Shown: in pieces, positions 23,400-36,450 of the stretch | Position numbering within the stretch: the stretch's first letter is position 1 | Layout of the letters: every line of letters begins with the position of its first letter | Assembly (NCBI GenBank): GCA_014218235.1 | Contig: JACBKR010001164.1 | Coordinates: forward strand, 22,500-86,499 | Length of the DNA: 64,000 nt | Direction of reading: 5' to 3' | Source of the DNA: Colocasia esculenta | Taxonomy: Eukaryota > Streptophyta > Magnoliopsida > Alismatales > Araceae | Notes under the pieces: generated by a model | Told to the model about the DNA's origin: nothing | Databases searched by the model: none | Seen by the model: only the letters and a program-made list of their open reading frames with translations | Made by a program: the position numbers and the translations under genes

Positions 23400-24300
23400 T
23401 AAATCAACATACCAATTTCTATTTAAATATCCATTCATCATCGCCGAATGATGTATCATAACCTAATTCATCACTAGCTTCAGTTTCAATTTCTTCTTCT
23501 TCTTCTCTTCTCTTCTCCTCCTCCTCCTCCTCCTCCTCCTCCACCTCCTCCTCCTCCTCATCATCATCATCATCATAATCATCTTCTTGCATGGTTCGAG
23601 CTTGTGTGGTAGTCTTTAGATCAACTTCTTCTGCTTGTAATGCATCATCACACAATGAAATGTTGTCATACAACCCATATGCAATATCATGATCGTATGG
23701 GAGGTCATCTATTCATCTGCATGGAAATAATCATCATATGTCTATTCTTCAACATTCTCATCCTCCTCTAATTGATACTCAGGAAATAACTTAGATTGAC
23801 TTTGCATACAGCCCACCATTCATGTATGTCCGACCTCCTCATCGTTAGATATGTAGCCTAAATACAATTGTTCGGCCTGTGCTGCCAATATAAAAGGTCA
23901 TATGTTCTCAACCTTGACTTATGCTTCACATCAACAATGCTGATATTTTATCAAACTTTTGTTTCGTGGGGTCAAACCAATGGCACTTGAATAATATTAC
24001 CGTATATCTATTCCTAGGTAAGTCAACTCCATGACCTCCTCTAAGTTACCATAATAGTCAAGTTCATTTCAGCATAAGTACTACCTTTGACACAGACTCC
24101 ACTGTTCATTGTCGATTTTGTAGACCGTATTCATTTTGTATTGAATCGGTAACCATTAACGATGTACCCATTATAACATTGTACAGCTTTGTCAGACCGT
24201 AACTTAATTCACGTATTCTGTTGTCGCCGACACGACCTTGTCTCACCTATTGAACATTCAAGATAATAAAAATACCTTAAAAATATAGTCAATCTTCTTT
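23400..24300 (-). pseudogene. TNPD C-terminal region: DUF4216-type domain and acidic tail
   Basis: C-terminal part of the CACTA transposase TNPD. On the minus strand 24030-23930 keeps an open VDLPRNRYTVILFKCHWFDP-type stretch, the hallmark of DUF4216, followed by broken sequence where the family has a QAEQ-Y region. The open frame 23673-23419 is an acidic tail rich in Glu and Asp made by GAG/GAT triplet runs, typical of TNPD C-termini. The function of DUF4216 is not known. It precedes the mini-exon array. Frames are interrupted between the parts. Confidence 0.8.
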
Positions 24301-24507
24301 GTATGGTAAAAACACAAGACTGGTCCTTACAATGCTTTCAACCATACAATAATTTTTTTTCACGTTCTTCTCGACCTCAGCATTATGAGGTATGGATTAT
24401 GTTGTAGTAACTCCTTATCAAATAGCTACGAATGGAAAATTTAAACAGACCTCAAAATTACATAGTTACACATTGAATGCACATGATTTTTTCACAACAT
24501 ATCTATA

Positions 24508-26117
24508 CTATACTAACTCGATATATGGTTCAATCTCCACACAATTTAAAAAGATATAAATTTGTGCGGCCTGTGCTCTCGATCTTCCAAATTCATGTTC
24601 GGCTACTACCGAATGCAAGTCCAGGGTATTTAAATATGGACAACTGATCAGGTGCATCAAGTTTCCCCCATCATCATTGCGTGGTGGCTGCGTATACCAT
24701 GTTTGAATGTGAGGTTCAAAGTACATTGACGAGAAGTTTAAAATCTCCTCTGAAATGTACGCTTTAGAAATAGAACCCTCCACCTTAGCTTTGTTCCGAC
24801 CTTCTTCTTGAGATTGAACATGCATCTGTGAAAACAACTTAATATTAAACAAGGACACAAAAAAAAAGAACATGTAGAAATAATATGTACCTTTCAAATG
24901 GATACATCCATCGATATTGTACAGGGCCACCAACTTGGACTTCATATGGCAGGTGTATGATTAAGTGTTCCATACAGTCGAAGAATGCTGGAGGGAATAT
25001 TTTCTCCAACTGACAGATTGTAATGACTACAGTCTACTCAAGTTTCTGCACCTCATCTACTGCAACTTTCGATGCCCATATAAGGTTTAAGAAGAAGCGG
25101 CTCAACTCAGTTAACGCCCCCAAATAGGTTTATCCAAAATATCATGGAATGGTAAGGGAATCAACCGATGCATGAAGATATGGCAATCATGGCTCTTCAG
25201 CCCATAAAATTTTCCCTCATCCATTTTCACAGACCGAGCAATGTTGGACAACATTCCGTCTGGAAATCTTAACTGTTGCAACCACTGACATACCTCCTTA
25301 CCTGTCCTGGTCCGAGCACATAAGCTGCTTTTGCTTTAAATAGTTTGTTGTTAGCCTCTTGCAACTCTAACTCAGGTCTTCTACATTTCGTGTAGGTCCA
25401 TACGAGATTTACTGTATCTTTTGTTTTCCCCTTCACATTCATCACAGTGTTAAACACATTATAAAAATGTTTTTCTCCACATGCATCACGTCCAAGTTAT
25501 GTCGTATCAATAGAGTTGGACCAATACGGTAGTTCCAAGAATATTGATTGTTTTGCCCAATTGTGATCTTTCCTAAATCCAGGGAATGGTTGCTCATCCC
25601 TACTGTCTGTCGGTGTATCTAGAAAGTATCTCAAACGTCTCTATATTTCTCTACCAGACAGCCGTGTAGATGGTCCTTCTAGTTCAATTGTGCCCTTTCG
25701 AAAGGCATTCCTCTATCGTCGAAATGAATGATCATCTGGTAGAAATCAACGGTGACAGTCAAACCAGCACGGCTTTCGTCCATTAATCAATTGGAATGAC
25801 TTGTATCCTCCATACAATATGGACAAGCTAGACGCCCATGTGTGCTCCAACTTGACAACATCCATATGCAAGAAAGTCACTAATTGTCCAGAGTATAGCA
25901 GCCCTCATGTTGAAATTGCTTTCGGTGTGGGCATCGTAGGTGACAACACCATCAGTCCACAATGACTTCAACTCATCAATGAGCGGCCTCAAATATACAT
26001 CCAAATTTTGACTTGGAGATTTCGGCCCAGGGATGAGTAGCAATAATAATAGATATGGACGCCTCATACACAAATTTGGTGGAAGGTTGTATGGGGTAAA
26101 AAATACCGAACAATAAG
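24508..26117 (-). pseudogene. TNPD transposase core and DUF4218 domain, broken
   Basis: Catalytic half of the CACTA transposase (Transposase_21 family), which cuts and joins the element ends. From 26073 the minus strand reads SLIIPGPK-like, then VYLRPLIDELKSLW, AAILWTISDFLAYG, and after frame breaks RHNLDVMHVEKNI. DUF4218 follows at 25030-24891 in one frame with ICQLEKIFPPAFFDCMEHL and GPVQYRWMYPFE. A 65-base intron (24826-24890, GTACAT...TTCACAG) separates it from EGRNKAKVEGSISKAY at 24800-24750 and the end PRNDDGG...LNCVEIEPYIE near 24520. The N-terminal part continues beyond chromovirus F at 35339. Several frameshifts occur. Confidence 0.88.
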
Positions 26118-28818
26118 TGTAACGACCCTCCTTATATCGGTACGATTATACTAATCCACATCGATAAAAGGGCGCATTACAGGGGACATTTACCCAACAC
26201 AACACAATAGGTTGAAATGTACATAAATAAACAAGAGTACAGCGGAAATAAAAGAGAAGTCTTATTCCATCATCATTCATAATTCCACAGACTATATAAC
26301 AATAAAAGAAATAACAAATGTCCGCAATATTACAAGTCCATATGAATAACATGTTTCACATACTATGAAAAGAAAGTGTAAACTACGCAGCACTCACAAA
26401 TGCAGCTACTCCTCATGCTCGGAGTCGCTCCTCACTAAGTCCTCCTCAAGTACAGGAACACCTGTCTCACTGTATGTTAAAGCAAAGTATGAGTCTTCCA
26501 AAAAGACCCAGCAAGCAACCTAAAGGCACATCCTTACACATGCTAGTCTTTTAAACAATAAGATAAATACATGGCACATGCTTCGTGACAAATAAACAAA
26601 ATAACCTACACATGCTTCTACACATAACATGTAACATGATCATGGGTTCAATTTCTTCATCATTTCACAACTTTAACAATTTGATCATGGAATATGCACA
26701 TGATAATTAACAATCCTAGCATGATATCGAGTATTTTTCACATGCTTTTATAACAATATGACATCTTTAGTTGCTGTTTTAACATAAATAACTTTCATTC
26801 ACATGGTTTCACATCCTTCACATGCTATCACATTCACATAACACTATCACATGTTCACATTGCACATATTCACATCTTTCACACTTTTTACTTAATTGCC
26901 GTGACACGTAGTCCAAACCACCATAAAGAAGGAAAACACATTCACATAACACATACTGTCACCTAGGCAATATAGTGATGAATCTTGATAATTGCGCAGA
27001 ACCGGGAGAAGCCCTCTCCACCATAACCAGTGGTACTTGTCCACCTCAAGGATTTCATCTGATGCCCACATGATATCACATACATAATGAGTCTTCCCAT
27101 AGGGACTTTTCTATAGTACGACTCCACAACCTTTATGGTAGCATTGTCAATCTCAGCACATAATTACAGTTAACAACTTAATCACATGTTTTACATATTC
27201 ACATACACTATTTAACTCATTCACATGCACTTTAACAAATATATGTTTCAGTTTACAAAACTCAGTATGACTATTTCACAGTGTTAAATTAAACATAACA
27301 GTGCCCAACATGCTGTAATTCTCTTGAAATTACATGATTTAAATTAAACCACTTATTATGGCTTAAAATCTCATTTAAAATACAAATAGTACTCACGGGT
27401 ATCAAAATAGTATCAAAATTTATCACAGGCTTCATAAGGTAATATCTCACATGTCCAATTTTTTAGATTTTTGCAATAGTAAAATTAATTTAATAATTTA
27501 AATAGATTTCATGCAAATTTAACAAGGAATTCACTTTAACATGGTCCACAGCAAAACAGTCGATTCCAATAGTTCTAAAACATGAAAACAGTAACCCTAA
27601 GATCATGGAAATTTTTTGAAACCCTAAACATGCAACGATCTATTTATTTATAATAAACATAGTCAAACATACTTATTTTCATCAATATAGAATTTATATT
27701 AAATATAATCATGTTCAAAAATTTGACAGAACCTCATAATAGACCTAGAGACATACTGACAAACCCTAATTTTTACATCATGTGCATACATCCAAAAGAC
27801 TGGAATTTATCACACAGATATGACAAACAAAGGTTATGTGAAATAGATGAACTAGGCGGCAAGGCCTTGCCGTCAACTCAAGAACTTGGCGGCAAACAAG
27901 GTTGCCGTCAACCTTCTGTCTGTAGAAGTGCAGACCGAACTCAAATAAAAAGGTGAATTGGGGGTTCCAGGACACGAATAAAATCTGTACAAATACCTAA
28001 GACCTAAAGGACATGTCTAGGGATGATACCCCTCTATTACTTGCCTGAAATAAAATCTCTAAAGGTTTGATTTTGTCGAAGAAGCCCTCCTCGGCCAAGC
28101 CAAGAAGGTGAGATTTGCAACCCCAAATTGGTTCTTCACGCCTGCACAGAAGGTCCTCCGGAGTCAGGGAAGCTTCTACAACACTTGGAGTATCTCCCAG
28201 TCAAAGAAGATCACCATCAGACCTCCCCAATCGCTAGATTAAGCATTGAGAAGTTTTGATTTTTCTCACAAACAAGCCCTAGGTTTTCCTTTGAGCCAAG
28301 GACCTAATCTGGCTGAAAACTTTAGGGTTTTAGGGCTAATGGTCGGGGTGGCGCCTAGGATTAGGTTTTCGTACCGGTTGGGATAGTTTCTAATCAAGAA
28401 CCCGGAGAAAATGCAGCCATTTCAGATCTGGAATCGCAACATACCGAAAGAAGTAAACAGCCACTTAGTTGCCGTTAACAGGGAGCGGCGTCCATCGATC
28501 TAGACGTCTATATCCCGAAGCCTGCAGTCAACGGCACACAGTTGCCGTCAACCTGCCTTTAACATCAAGGGATGTTGACATTAACAGAGATTTCGACAGA
28601 AAATAGAAATATCGATAAACATACATACACAGAATAGATAAATACAGTATGCACTTCAATAATTAAATACCATATGCACATTAAATAAATACATTATATG
28701 CATAGAAATAAATATATATATATATATGTATATATACACTTGCACATAAGTAATTAAATAATTATAATATGCACAAAATCAAATAAGCATAATATGAACA
28801 AAATTCGAGGGCCTTACA
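26118..28818 (-). mobile_element. 3' LTR of chromovirus F
   Basis: 2,701 bp from TGTAACGACC to GGCCTTACA. On the minus strand it begins TGTAAGGCCC next to the PPT. It matches 32589-35333. Left flank ATAAG and right flank ACAAG (35334-35338) form a likely 5 bp target duplication with one mismatch. Open frames inside (26146-26352, 27711-27956) are not genes. A TA microsatellite lies at 28707-28726. Confidence 0.92.
27855..27912. promoter_or_regulatory. GGCAA/TTGCC inverted-pair array in chromovirus F LTR
   Basis: A perfect 14 bp palindrome GGCAAGGCCTTGCC at 27858-27871 is followed by GGCAA...TTGCC at about 27891-27907. The sister LTR has the array at 34345-34440 with one additional unit of about 32 bp (ATGGGTTAATGGC...CCGTCAAC). 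Copy number thus differs within one element. Confidence 0.7.
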
Positions 28819-28829
28819 CCCTCTCCCCT
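28819..28829 (-). other. Polypurine tract of chromovirus F
   Basis: Minus-strand AGGGGAGAGGG directly before the LTR start TGTAAGGCCC. It defines 26118-28818 as the 3' LTR. Confidence 0.88.
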
Positions 28830-30800
28830 AAAAGAAAACTTTGTCCTCTAAGTTAGAACGAAAATACTAGCAAACAAATGGGGATACTTCTTCTTCATGC
28901 GTCCTCAAGCTCCCATGTAGCCTCCTCCCACGAGGAAGTTCCTCCATAACACCTTCACGAATTCAATACTCTTGTTCCTGAGGTGCTGATTCATCTTCCG
29001 GTCTAGGATAGCTACTGGTTGCCCAACATCGACCAGTCTGGTTGAATCTCCACTGGCTCGTGACTAATAACATGAGACAGATCTCTCACGTATCTCCTGA
29101 GCATAGACACGGGAAGATAGGTGCACACTCGCTAGGCGCGGGTAAAGCTAGCTCATATGCCATGCTACCATCCGCTTGAGAATTTCAAAACGGGCCAATG
29201 AATCTTGGACTCAACTGCTATGCCTGCCAAACCTGACAACGCCTCAGGTAGGCGAAAACCTTAAGAAATACATGCTCACCAACCTCGAACTCCAAATCTT
29301 CCTTCTGTTGTCAGCGTAGCTCTTTTGCCTATCCTGTGTCGCAACCAACCTCTGCCGCAGGTTCAACTCTTTCTGAGAGAAAAGATACCTCAGACTCTTG
29401 TGGGCAGTGAACACCTCGAACTTGACACCATAAAGATAGTGTCTCTAGATCCTTAGTGCATGAACCACAGCCGCTAGCTCCAAATCACGGGTCGGATAAT
29501 TACGCTCATGCTCCTTTAACTGGCGAGAAGCATAAGCAACTACCTTTCCATGCTGCATCAAACACAGCCAAGACCTATCTGAGAAGAATCAGAGAGATAG
29601 ATAGCAAAACCCTCTACACCACTAGGTAAGATCAACGTGGGTGAAGATGTAAGCCTCGCCTTCAGCAACTGAAAATACTCTCGTAATCATCAGACCACAG
29701 AAAATCACACCCTTCCTAGTTAGCTTAGCCAAGGTGTGGCGATAGATGCAAAGCCTTCTATGAATCGCTGTAATAGCCTACTAAGCCAAGAAAACTCCGA
29801 ATCTCGATGGTGTCCTTGGAATCTCCCAATCTAATACTGCCTGGGACCTTCGCTGGATCAACAACAACTCCAGTGCCTGAGATAACATTCCCAAGGAAAT
29901 GAACCTCGCGCATCCAGAAATCGCACTTGCTGAACTTAGCATACAGCTGTGCTATCGGAGAACTCCAGAACAATCCTCAAATGCTCACGGTGTGTAGCCT
30001 CATCAGGAGAATAGACTAACACAACGTCAATGAACACCACAACAAAGCTATCCAAATATGGTCTAAACACCCTATTCATGAGATCCAGAACACTGCAGGG
30101 GCGTTAGTCAGACCAAATGGAAGCACAAGAAACTCATAGTGTCCATAACAGTCCTGAAAGCAGTCTTGGACACATCTTCATTCTTGATCCTCAACTGATG
30201 GTAGCCAGACTGCAGATCAATCTTAGAAAACACGATGCATTCTGCAGTTGATTGAATAAATCATCAATCCGCGGAAAGGGATACCTGTTCTTCACAGTCA
30301 CCTGGTTGAGCTTCTGTAATCAATGCACAGCCTGAGGGACCCATCTTTCTTCTTCACGAACAATACAGGTGTGCCCCATGGTGACACACTAGGGTGAATA
30401 AATCCCTTATCCAGCAAATCCCGCAATTGCTTCCTCAGCTCAGCTAACTCCGCAAGTGCCATCCGATAAGGAGCCTTAGAGATAGGAGAGGTGCCAGAAA
30501 GCAACTCTATTGTGAACTCTACCTCCCTAGCCAGTGGCAATCCAGACAAATCATCAGGGAACACGTCTGGAAAATCCTACACCACTTCAATCTTCTCAAG
30601 GGTCGGTGACTGATCGGCCTTAGGGACTAAGACCACACTGGCAAGAAATGCATCACAACAATTGTTCACCATCCTCATCGCCTTCATGGCAGAGATCACA
30701 AACCTTCCCACTAAGTTCCTTGGCAACGGATGGAGAATCATCCTCACCAGGAATACGTAAATTAATCTCTTCCCTCTACAATCCACCAAGCTTAGTGCTC
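28830..30800 (-). pseudogene. Chromovirus F pol: RT and RNase H fused to integrase tail, integrase core deleted
   Basis: RT fingers lie at 30564-30298 (RKQLRDLLDKGFIHPSVSPW, then FVKKKDGSLRLCIDYR) and the RT end at 29973-29758 (FSKCDFWMREVHFLGNVIS, then EIRSFLGLVGYY). RNase H reaches FTAHKSLRYLFSQKELNLRQ at about 29410-29355, which runs in the same frame into ATQDRQKSYADNRRKDLEFE of the integrase tail. About 1.2 kb encoding the end of RNase H, the zinc finger and the D,D(35)E core is absent. A diverged chromodomain-side region follows to 28860. This copy could not encode its own integrase. Confidence 0.86.
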
Positions 30801-30920
30801 CTCAAGCCAATCCAGACCAAGTATGGCATCATAGTCCTTCATCTTGAGCAAGTAGAAGCACCTAACAAGTCCTCAATGCACACGGTAAGGATGGAATACA
30901 CTTCCTGGTCGCTACCGTAC

Positions 30921-31235
30921 CTACCGTGTGTGCACAGACAAAGGGACTTCTAACTCCTCTGCCTCAACTCCAGACTCTGCTGCTAACTGCTTAGCAAACC
31001 ACTCAGAAATGAATGAGTGTGTGGCACCCGTATCAAACAACACCGAGCATGCACACCCATGACTAGAACCGTACCTTCCATGACGTTCTCGGCCTGCTCT
31101 GCATCCTCTCATGCTAGTGCAACACACGAGCTTGGGCTCGAGGCCTAACCTGTCCCCTGTCACTGGCGCTGCTGCTGCTGCCGCTTTTGGGCTGGCGCTC
31201 CTCGCTGCACACCCTGCTGATGTCTGGGGAAACAC
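30921..31235 (-). CDS. Chromovirus F retropepsin-like protease
   Basis: The open segment contains LFDTGATHSFIS with catalytic aspartate intact, followed by EWFAKQLAAESGV as in Ty3 proteases. It would process Gag-Pol. It lies directly downstream of the Gag zinc knuckles, which are in a neighbouring frame. It is part of a polyprotein and its true start cannot be set. Confidence 0.83.
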   Translation of the reverse strand: MFPQTSAGCAARSASPKAAAAAAPVTGDRLGLEPKLVCCTSMRGCRAGRERHGRYGSSHGCACSVLFDTGATHSFISEWFAKQLAAESGVEAEELEVPLSVHTR

Positions 31236-32405
31236 GGATCTCGGTGCTCAGTGCTGCCACACTTAAGACACTTTCCTGCCAACTTCCAACACTCCGTACT
31301 GCCATGTGCCCTTCCACAGTGAGGACACTTCTTGTCGCTAGGGCTAAAGTTGGTGGGCTGCGGTGTAACTGCTGTTGACTCGTAGCCGCCACTGGATGCT
31401 GAGGTGAATGGTACACTGCTTCTTCTTGTTCTGCCTCTGGAAAGGTGGTGCGGACCTCTTCTAAGCTGCCTTCTTCTCCTCCAGGTACTGATCCATCTCG
31501 CTCTCTGCCTGCACGCTACGCTGAGAGCCTCATCCAAGGTGCGGTGGTCAAAAGCAATAGCCTTGACCTCAGTTATGGTTTGAGACCATCACAAACTTCT
31601 TAGCCTTCATGCGCTCATTAGCAACTATATGGGGAGCATATTTAGAAAGCTCGGCAAACCTGGCCCTCATACTCCAAACCGTCATAGAACCCTGAGTAAG
31701 AGAGAGAAACTTATGCTCTATCTTGTCCTAGATGTGCTCGGGGATGAACTTGCCCGAAATAGCCTCATGAACTTGGCCCAAGTCACCTCAATAGCACCAT
31801 CCTCATACTAGTATGTAGCACAGAGGCCCACCGACATCGACTCTCTCCTACAAAATACAACCCATAAGTACCAATCTAAACAAAACCCTAACCTTACACA
31901 AGTACATATACTTAAGTAGCGGTAGCATGTAGGTAGCTAGACTGACTTTGTCTTCCTCAGCACACCTGATGGCTCGGAAGATCTTCTCAACTTCCCTCAT
32001 CCAGCTCTCCGCTAAGAGGGGCTAACTCTCCTGCTAAAAGAAGGCGGAGCCATCCTCTTAATCCTCTCCATGATGGAAGGACCACCATGGCCATGCTCTA
32101 AGGAACTAGAGCTGGAGCTTGAGCCTAAGACTAAAGCAACATATAACAATCATACATTCAACAAAACAGACTACTCCTATTTAACAACTCTAACCTATGC
32201 CTACAACTGAGCCTGCAGTGCCGCCTGAGTCTGCGCCTGGGTCTACATTACCTGAGCCAGGCCTTGCATGAACACGCCATAGTCCGAAGGTGGTTGTGGA
32301 GGAAGTACCGTGGGACCCTGGGGTGCTGGGGCCTGATGCTCACCCCTCTCCTCACGTCTGTGCTCATCCTCCCTAGCCTGAGCACACCGCCTACCACGTC
32401 TCGAC
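31236..32405 (-). pseudogene. Chromovirus F gag, broken, with intron-like insertions
   Basis: The start codon at 32405 gives MSRRGRRCAQAREDEHRREE. Core blocks include PSIMERIKRMAPPSF near 32080, LATYML near 31935, and the zinc knuckles CPHCGRAHGSTEC and CLKCGSTEHRD near 31310-31220. Between LATYML and the expected continuation (ERVDVGG) lies a 64-base segment, 31848-31911, with GTATAT at its start and TTTTGTAG at its end; a similar GT...GCTTTAG segment lies near 32128-32204. Both look like introns but leave a phase error. Function is particle assembly. Confidence 0.75.
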
Positions 32406-32572
32406 ATAGCCTGTAAAATAATTAACTTAGTTAAAATCCAAGTTACATAATTTAACCATTTCATAACTATCTTTAATTAATCATTAGATATTTTCCACAT
32501 ATATGGACTATTCTATAAAGACTTTGCAATATTGTGAATATGATGGCATATCATGTACTATCTCAACTGTTT

Positions 32573-32583
32573 CTCTGATACCA
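32573..32583 (-). other. Primer binding site of chromovirus F
   Basis: Complement of TGGTATCAGAG, five bases inside the LTR edge at 32589. Confidence 0.88.
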
Positions 32584-32588
32584 ATCTC

Positions 32589-35333
32589 TGTAACGATCCT
32601 CCTTATACTAGTATGATTATACCAATCCACATCGATATAAAGGGCTCATTACAATGAGACATTTACCCACACAACACAATAGGTTGAAATGTACATAAAT
32701 AACAAAAGAGTACAACGGCAATAAAAGAGAAGTCTTATTCCATCATCATTCACATAATTCCACAGTTCTATATAGCAATAAAAGAAATAACAAATGTCCG
32801 CAATATTACAAGTCCATGGAAGAACATTGTTCACATACTATGAAAAGAAGTGTAAACTAGTAGCACTCCATAAAGCAGCTACTCCTCATGCCCGGAGTCA
32901 TCCTCACTAAGTCTCCTCAAGTACAGGAACACCTGTCTCACCTGTATGTTAAAGCAGTATGAGTCGTATGAGTCTTCCCAAAAGACCAGCAAGCACCTAA
33001 AGACACATCCTTACACATATCACATACACATGCTAGTCTTTTAAACAATAAAATAAATACATGGCACATGCTTCATGATAATTAAGCATAAATAACCTAC
33101 ACATTCTTTCTACACATAACATGTAACATGATCATGGTTTCAATTTCTATTCATATCATTTCCCAACCTTACACAATTTGATCATGGAATTATGCACATG
33201 ATAATTAACAATCCTAGCATGATATCTAGCATTTTCACATGCTTTTATACACATATACACATCTTTAGCTTGCTGTTTTAACATAAATAGCTTTCATTCA
33301 CATGGTTTCACATCCTTTCACATGCTATCACATCACATAACACGATCCATGTTCACATTGCACATATTTACATCTTTCACACTTACAGTTAATTACCGTG
33401 ACATATAGTCCAAACCACCATAAAGAAGGACACACATTCACATAACACATACACGTCACCTAGACAATAGTGACGAATCTTGGTAACTACGCAAAACCAG
33501 GAGAAGCCTCTCCACCCTAACCAGTGGTACTTGTCCACCTCTAGGATTCATCCTGATGCCACAAGATATCACATACACAACGAGCCTTCCCATAAGGACT
33601 TTTCTATAGTAGGCTCCACAACCTCTATGGTAGCAGTGTCAATCTCGGCACATAATTCACATTAACACTTAATCACATATTTTACATTATTCACATGCAC
33701 TATTTAACTCATTCACATGCACTTTAAACAAATATACATGGTTTCAGTTTATAGAATTAGTATGACTATTTCACAGTGTTAAATTAAACATAACAGTGCC
33801 CTAACATGCTGCAATTCTCTTGAAATTACATGAGTTAAATTAAACACACTTATTATGGCTAAATCTCCTTTAAAATACAAACAGTACTCACAGGTATCAA
33901 AATGTATCAAAATTTTATCACAAGCTTCATACAGGTAATATCACATGTCCAATTTTTTAGATTTTTGCAACAGTAAAATTAATTTAATAATTTAAATAGA
34001 TTCATGCAAAATTAACAAGGAATTCACTTTAACATGGTCCACAGCAAAACAGTCAATTCCAACAGTTCTAAGACATGAAAACAGTAACCCTAAGATCATG
34101 GAATTTTCGAACCCTAACATGCAACGATCTATTTATTCAGAATTAAACACAATCAAACATGCTATTTCATCCATACAGAATTATATTAAATATAATTATG
34201 ATCAGAAATTTGACAGAACCTCATAATATGACCTAGAGACCATACCTGACAAACCCTAATTTTTACAGCTTGTTCATACATCCAAAAGTCCAGAATTTAT
34301 CACACAGATATGACAAACAAGGTTATGTGAAAACAAATGAACTTGGCGGCAAAGACCTTACCGTCAACATGGGTTAATGGCATAGGATGCTGCCGTCAAC
34401 TCAAGAACTTGGCAGCAACAAGGTTTCCATCAACCTCATATCTACAGAAGTGCAGACCGAACTCAAATAAAAAAGGTGAATTGGGGGTTCCAGGACACGA
34501 ATAAAATCTGTAAAAATACCTAAGACCTAAAGGACATGTGTAGAGATGATACCCCTCGATTACTTGCCTGAAATAAAATCTCTAAATGGTTTGATTTTGT
34601 CGATGAAGCCCTCCTCGGCCAAGCCAAGAAGGTGAGATTTGCAACCCCAAATCAGTTATTCACGCTGCACAGAAGGTCCTCCGGAATCGGGGAAGCTTCT
34701 ACAACACTTGGAGTATCTCCCAGTCGAAGAAGATCGCCAGAAGACCTCCCCAAAACCGGATTAAGCTTTGAGAAGTTCTGGTTTTTCTCACAAATGAGCC
34801 CTAGGTTTTCCTTTGAGCCGAAGGACCTAATCTGGCCGAAAACATTAGGTTTTATAGAGCTAATGGTCGGGGTGCACCTAGGATTAGGTTTTCTACGTTA
34901 AGGATAATTTCCTAATCAAGAACTTGGAGAAATGCAGTCGTTTTTAGATCTGGAATCACAATATAACCGAAGAAAGTAAACGCCCACTTACCTGTCGTTA
35001 ATAGGGAGTCAGCGTCTATCGATCTGGACGTCTATATCCTGAAGCCATGCAGTCAACGGCACATAGGTTGCTGTCAACCTACCCTTAACGTCAAGGGATG
35101 TTAACGTTAATAGGGATTTCGACAGAAAATAGAAATATCAATAAACATACATAATAGAATAGATAAATACATTATGCACATCAATAATAAATACCATATG
35201 CATTTAAATAAAATACATTATATGCATATAAATAATCATAATATATATATATACATATGCACATAAGTAATTAAATAATTATAATATGCACAAAATCAAA
35301 TAGCATAATATGAACAAATTCGAGGGCCTTACA
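32589..35333 (-). mobile_element. 5' LTR of chromovirus F
   Basis: 2,745 bp, same edges as 26118-28818. It lies next to the PBS. It keeps one more inverted-pair unit than the 3' LTR. Its outer flank ACAAG nearly matches ATAAG at 26113-26117, and the flanking sequence is TNPD on both sides, so F inserted into the transposase gene. Confidence 0.92.
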
Positions 35334-35338
35334 ACAAG

Positions 35339-36334
35339 AGTAAGGGGCTGCTCTACTGCCAAATGGATTGAATCCATCCGTTACACAATCCAAGCCTCAC
35401 ATTCCTCACCTCCATTGCGAAGATGGAGTGAGTGCGGTCAAAGTGTATCCAAGCCTCATCATCAACAGGGTGTGTCATTCTTCTCTGTATGTCGAACTTC
35501 TGCATGCCATCTCATATGTCTAGCTGTATTTGATGAATATACAATCATTGCCATCTAGGGGTGAGGAGAGGAAGTAACAAAGTGACTTGTACTGTACATC
35601 TCTCCCCTCGTTCTAGCATTGCCACCTCTCTTTGGCTTGAATCGGGTTGCCCACAAAGAGATCATGATTGGGTATTTTCCTGCCCTTTCTAATACAACAT
35701 ACAATGGTTTGGACAAGCATCTATTTTCACATATCCCAATCCAAGCTCATTAACCATCCTCTTGGCACGGTAGGAATTTTCTGGCAACTTCTCACTCTTG
35801 GCAACAAGCTTTTCACCACTGAATAGAAAGAGTCAAAACAAGCCTCATCAAGGTGTGCTCTGATTTCAGATTCAACAATTGAAGGACTGCAGACAAAATG
35901 GTGTGACTCTCACAAACATCCCACAATGGCTCATTAGCATCCCTCAATAATTTATAAAACCGATTCGCATCATCATTAGGTTCTTCATCGACATCATAAT
36001 GCAGTTCAGGTCCCGCAACGTCAAACACCAAATTGACATACTGGTTATCCTGAACAACCTCAGTCCTTACTTCTGTATGTCCCCAGAACTCCTCACCATG
36101 CGCCGTTCAATCACATACCCATAGACAAAACCTTTTTTGTAGAGGTGTGCAACATCAAACGGCTGAAGGAATCGATGTTTTGCAGACTACACAGGGACAT
36201 CTAATATGACCTTCAGGATCCACTGTATTAACATTGCTCACCGCAAAGTCAGGGAACCCATCAACACCCTCTAAAATTCAGATGACAACTAGTGCCTACA
36301 TCCTACGGTACATCCACTCACGGTGTGCAGACAT
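35339..36334 (-). pseudogene. TNPD N-terminal region (transposase-associated domain), broken
   Basis: The likely TNPD start is ATG at 36334, giving MSAHREWMYRRM, the usual opening of the transposase-associated domain. The domain's zinc-binding signature IRCPCVVCK is near 36210. The frame 36031-35813 holds NRFYKLLRDANEPLW, the conserved segment before the catalytic domain. Further fragments (SFFSVVKSLLPRVRSC, then PNHDLF) run to 35640, and the gene resumes at 26117 beyond element F. Stops and frameshifts are frequent. Confidence 0.83.
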
Positions 36335-36450
36335 TTTTCCTATACATATTACACATAATAAGCTAAAACCTATTTGTAGTTAGTGAACATGTACATTAAT
36401 ATACCCGTCCTAAACCAATACAATCTAGATACTAAGTGTATAAAGGACCT

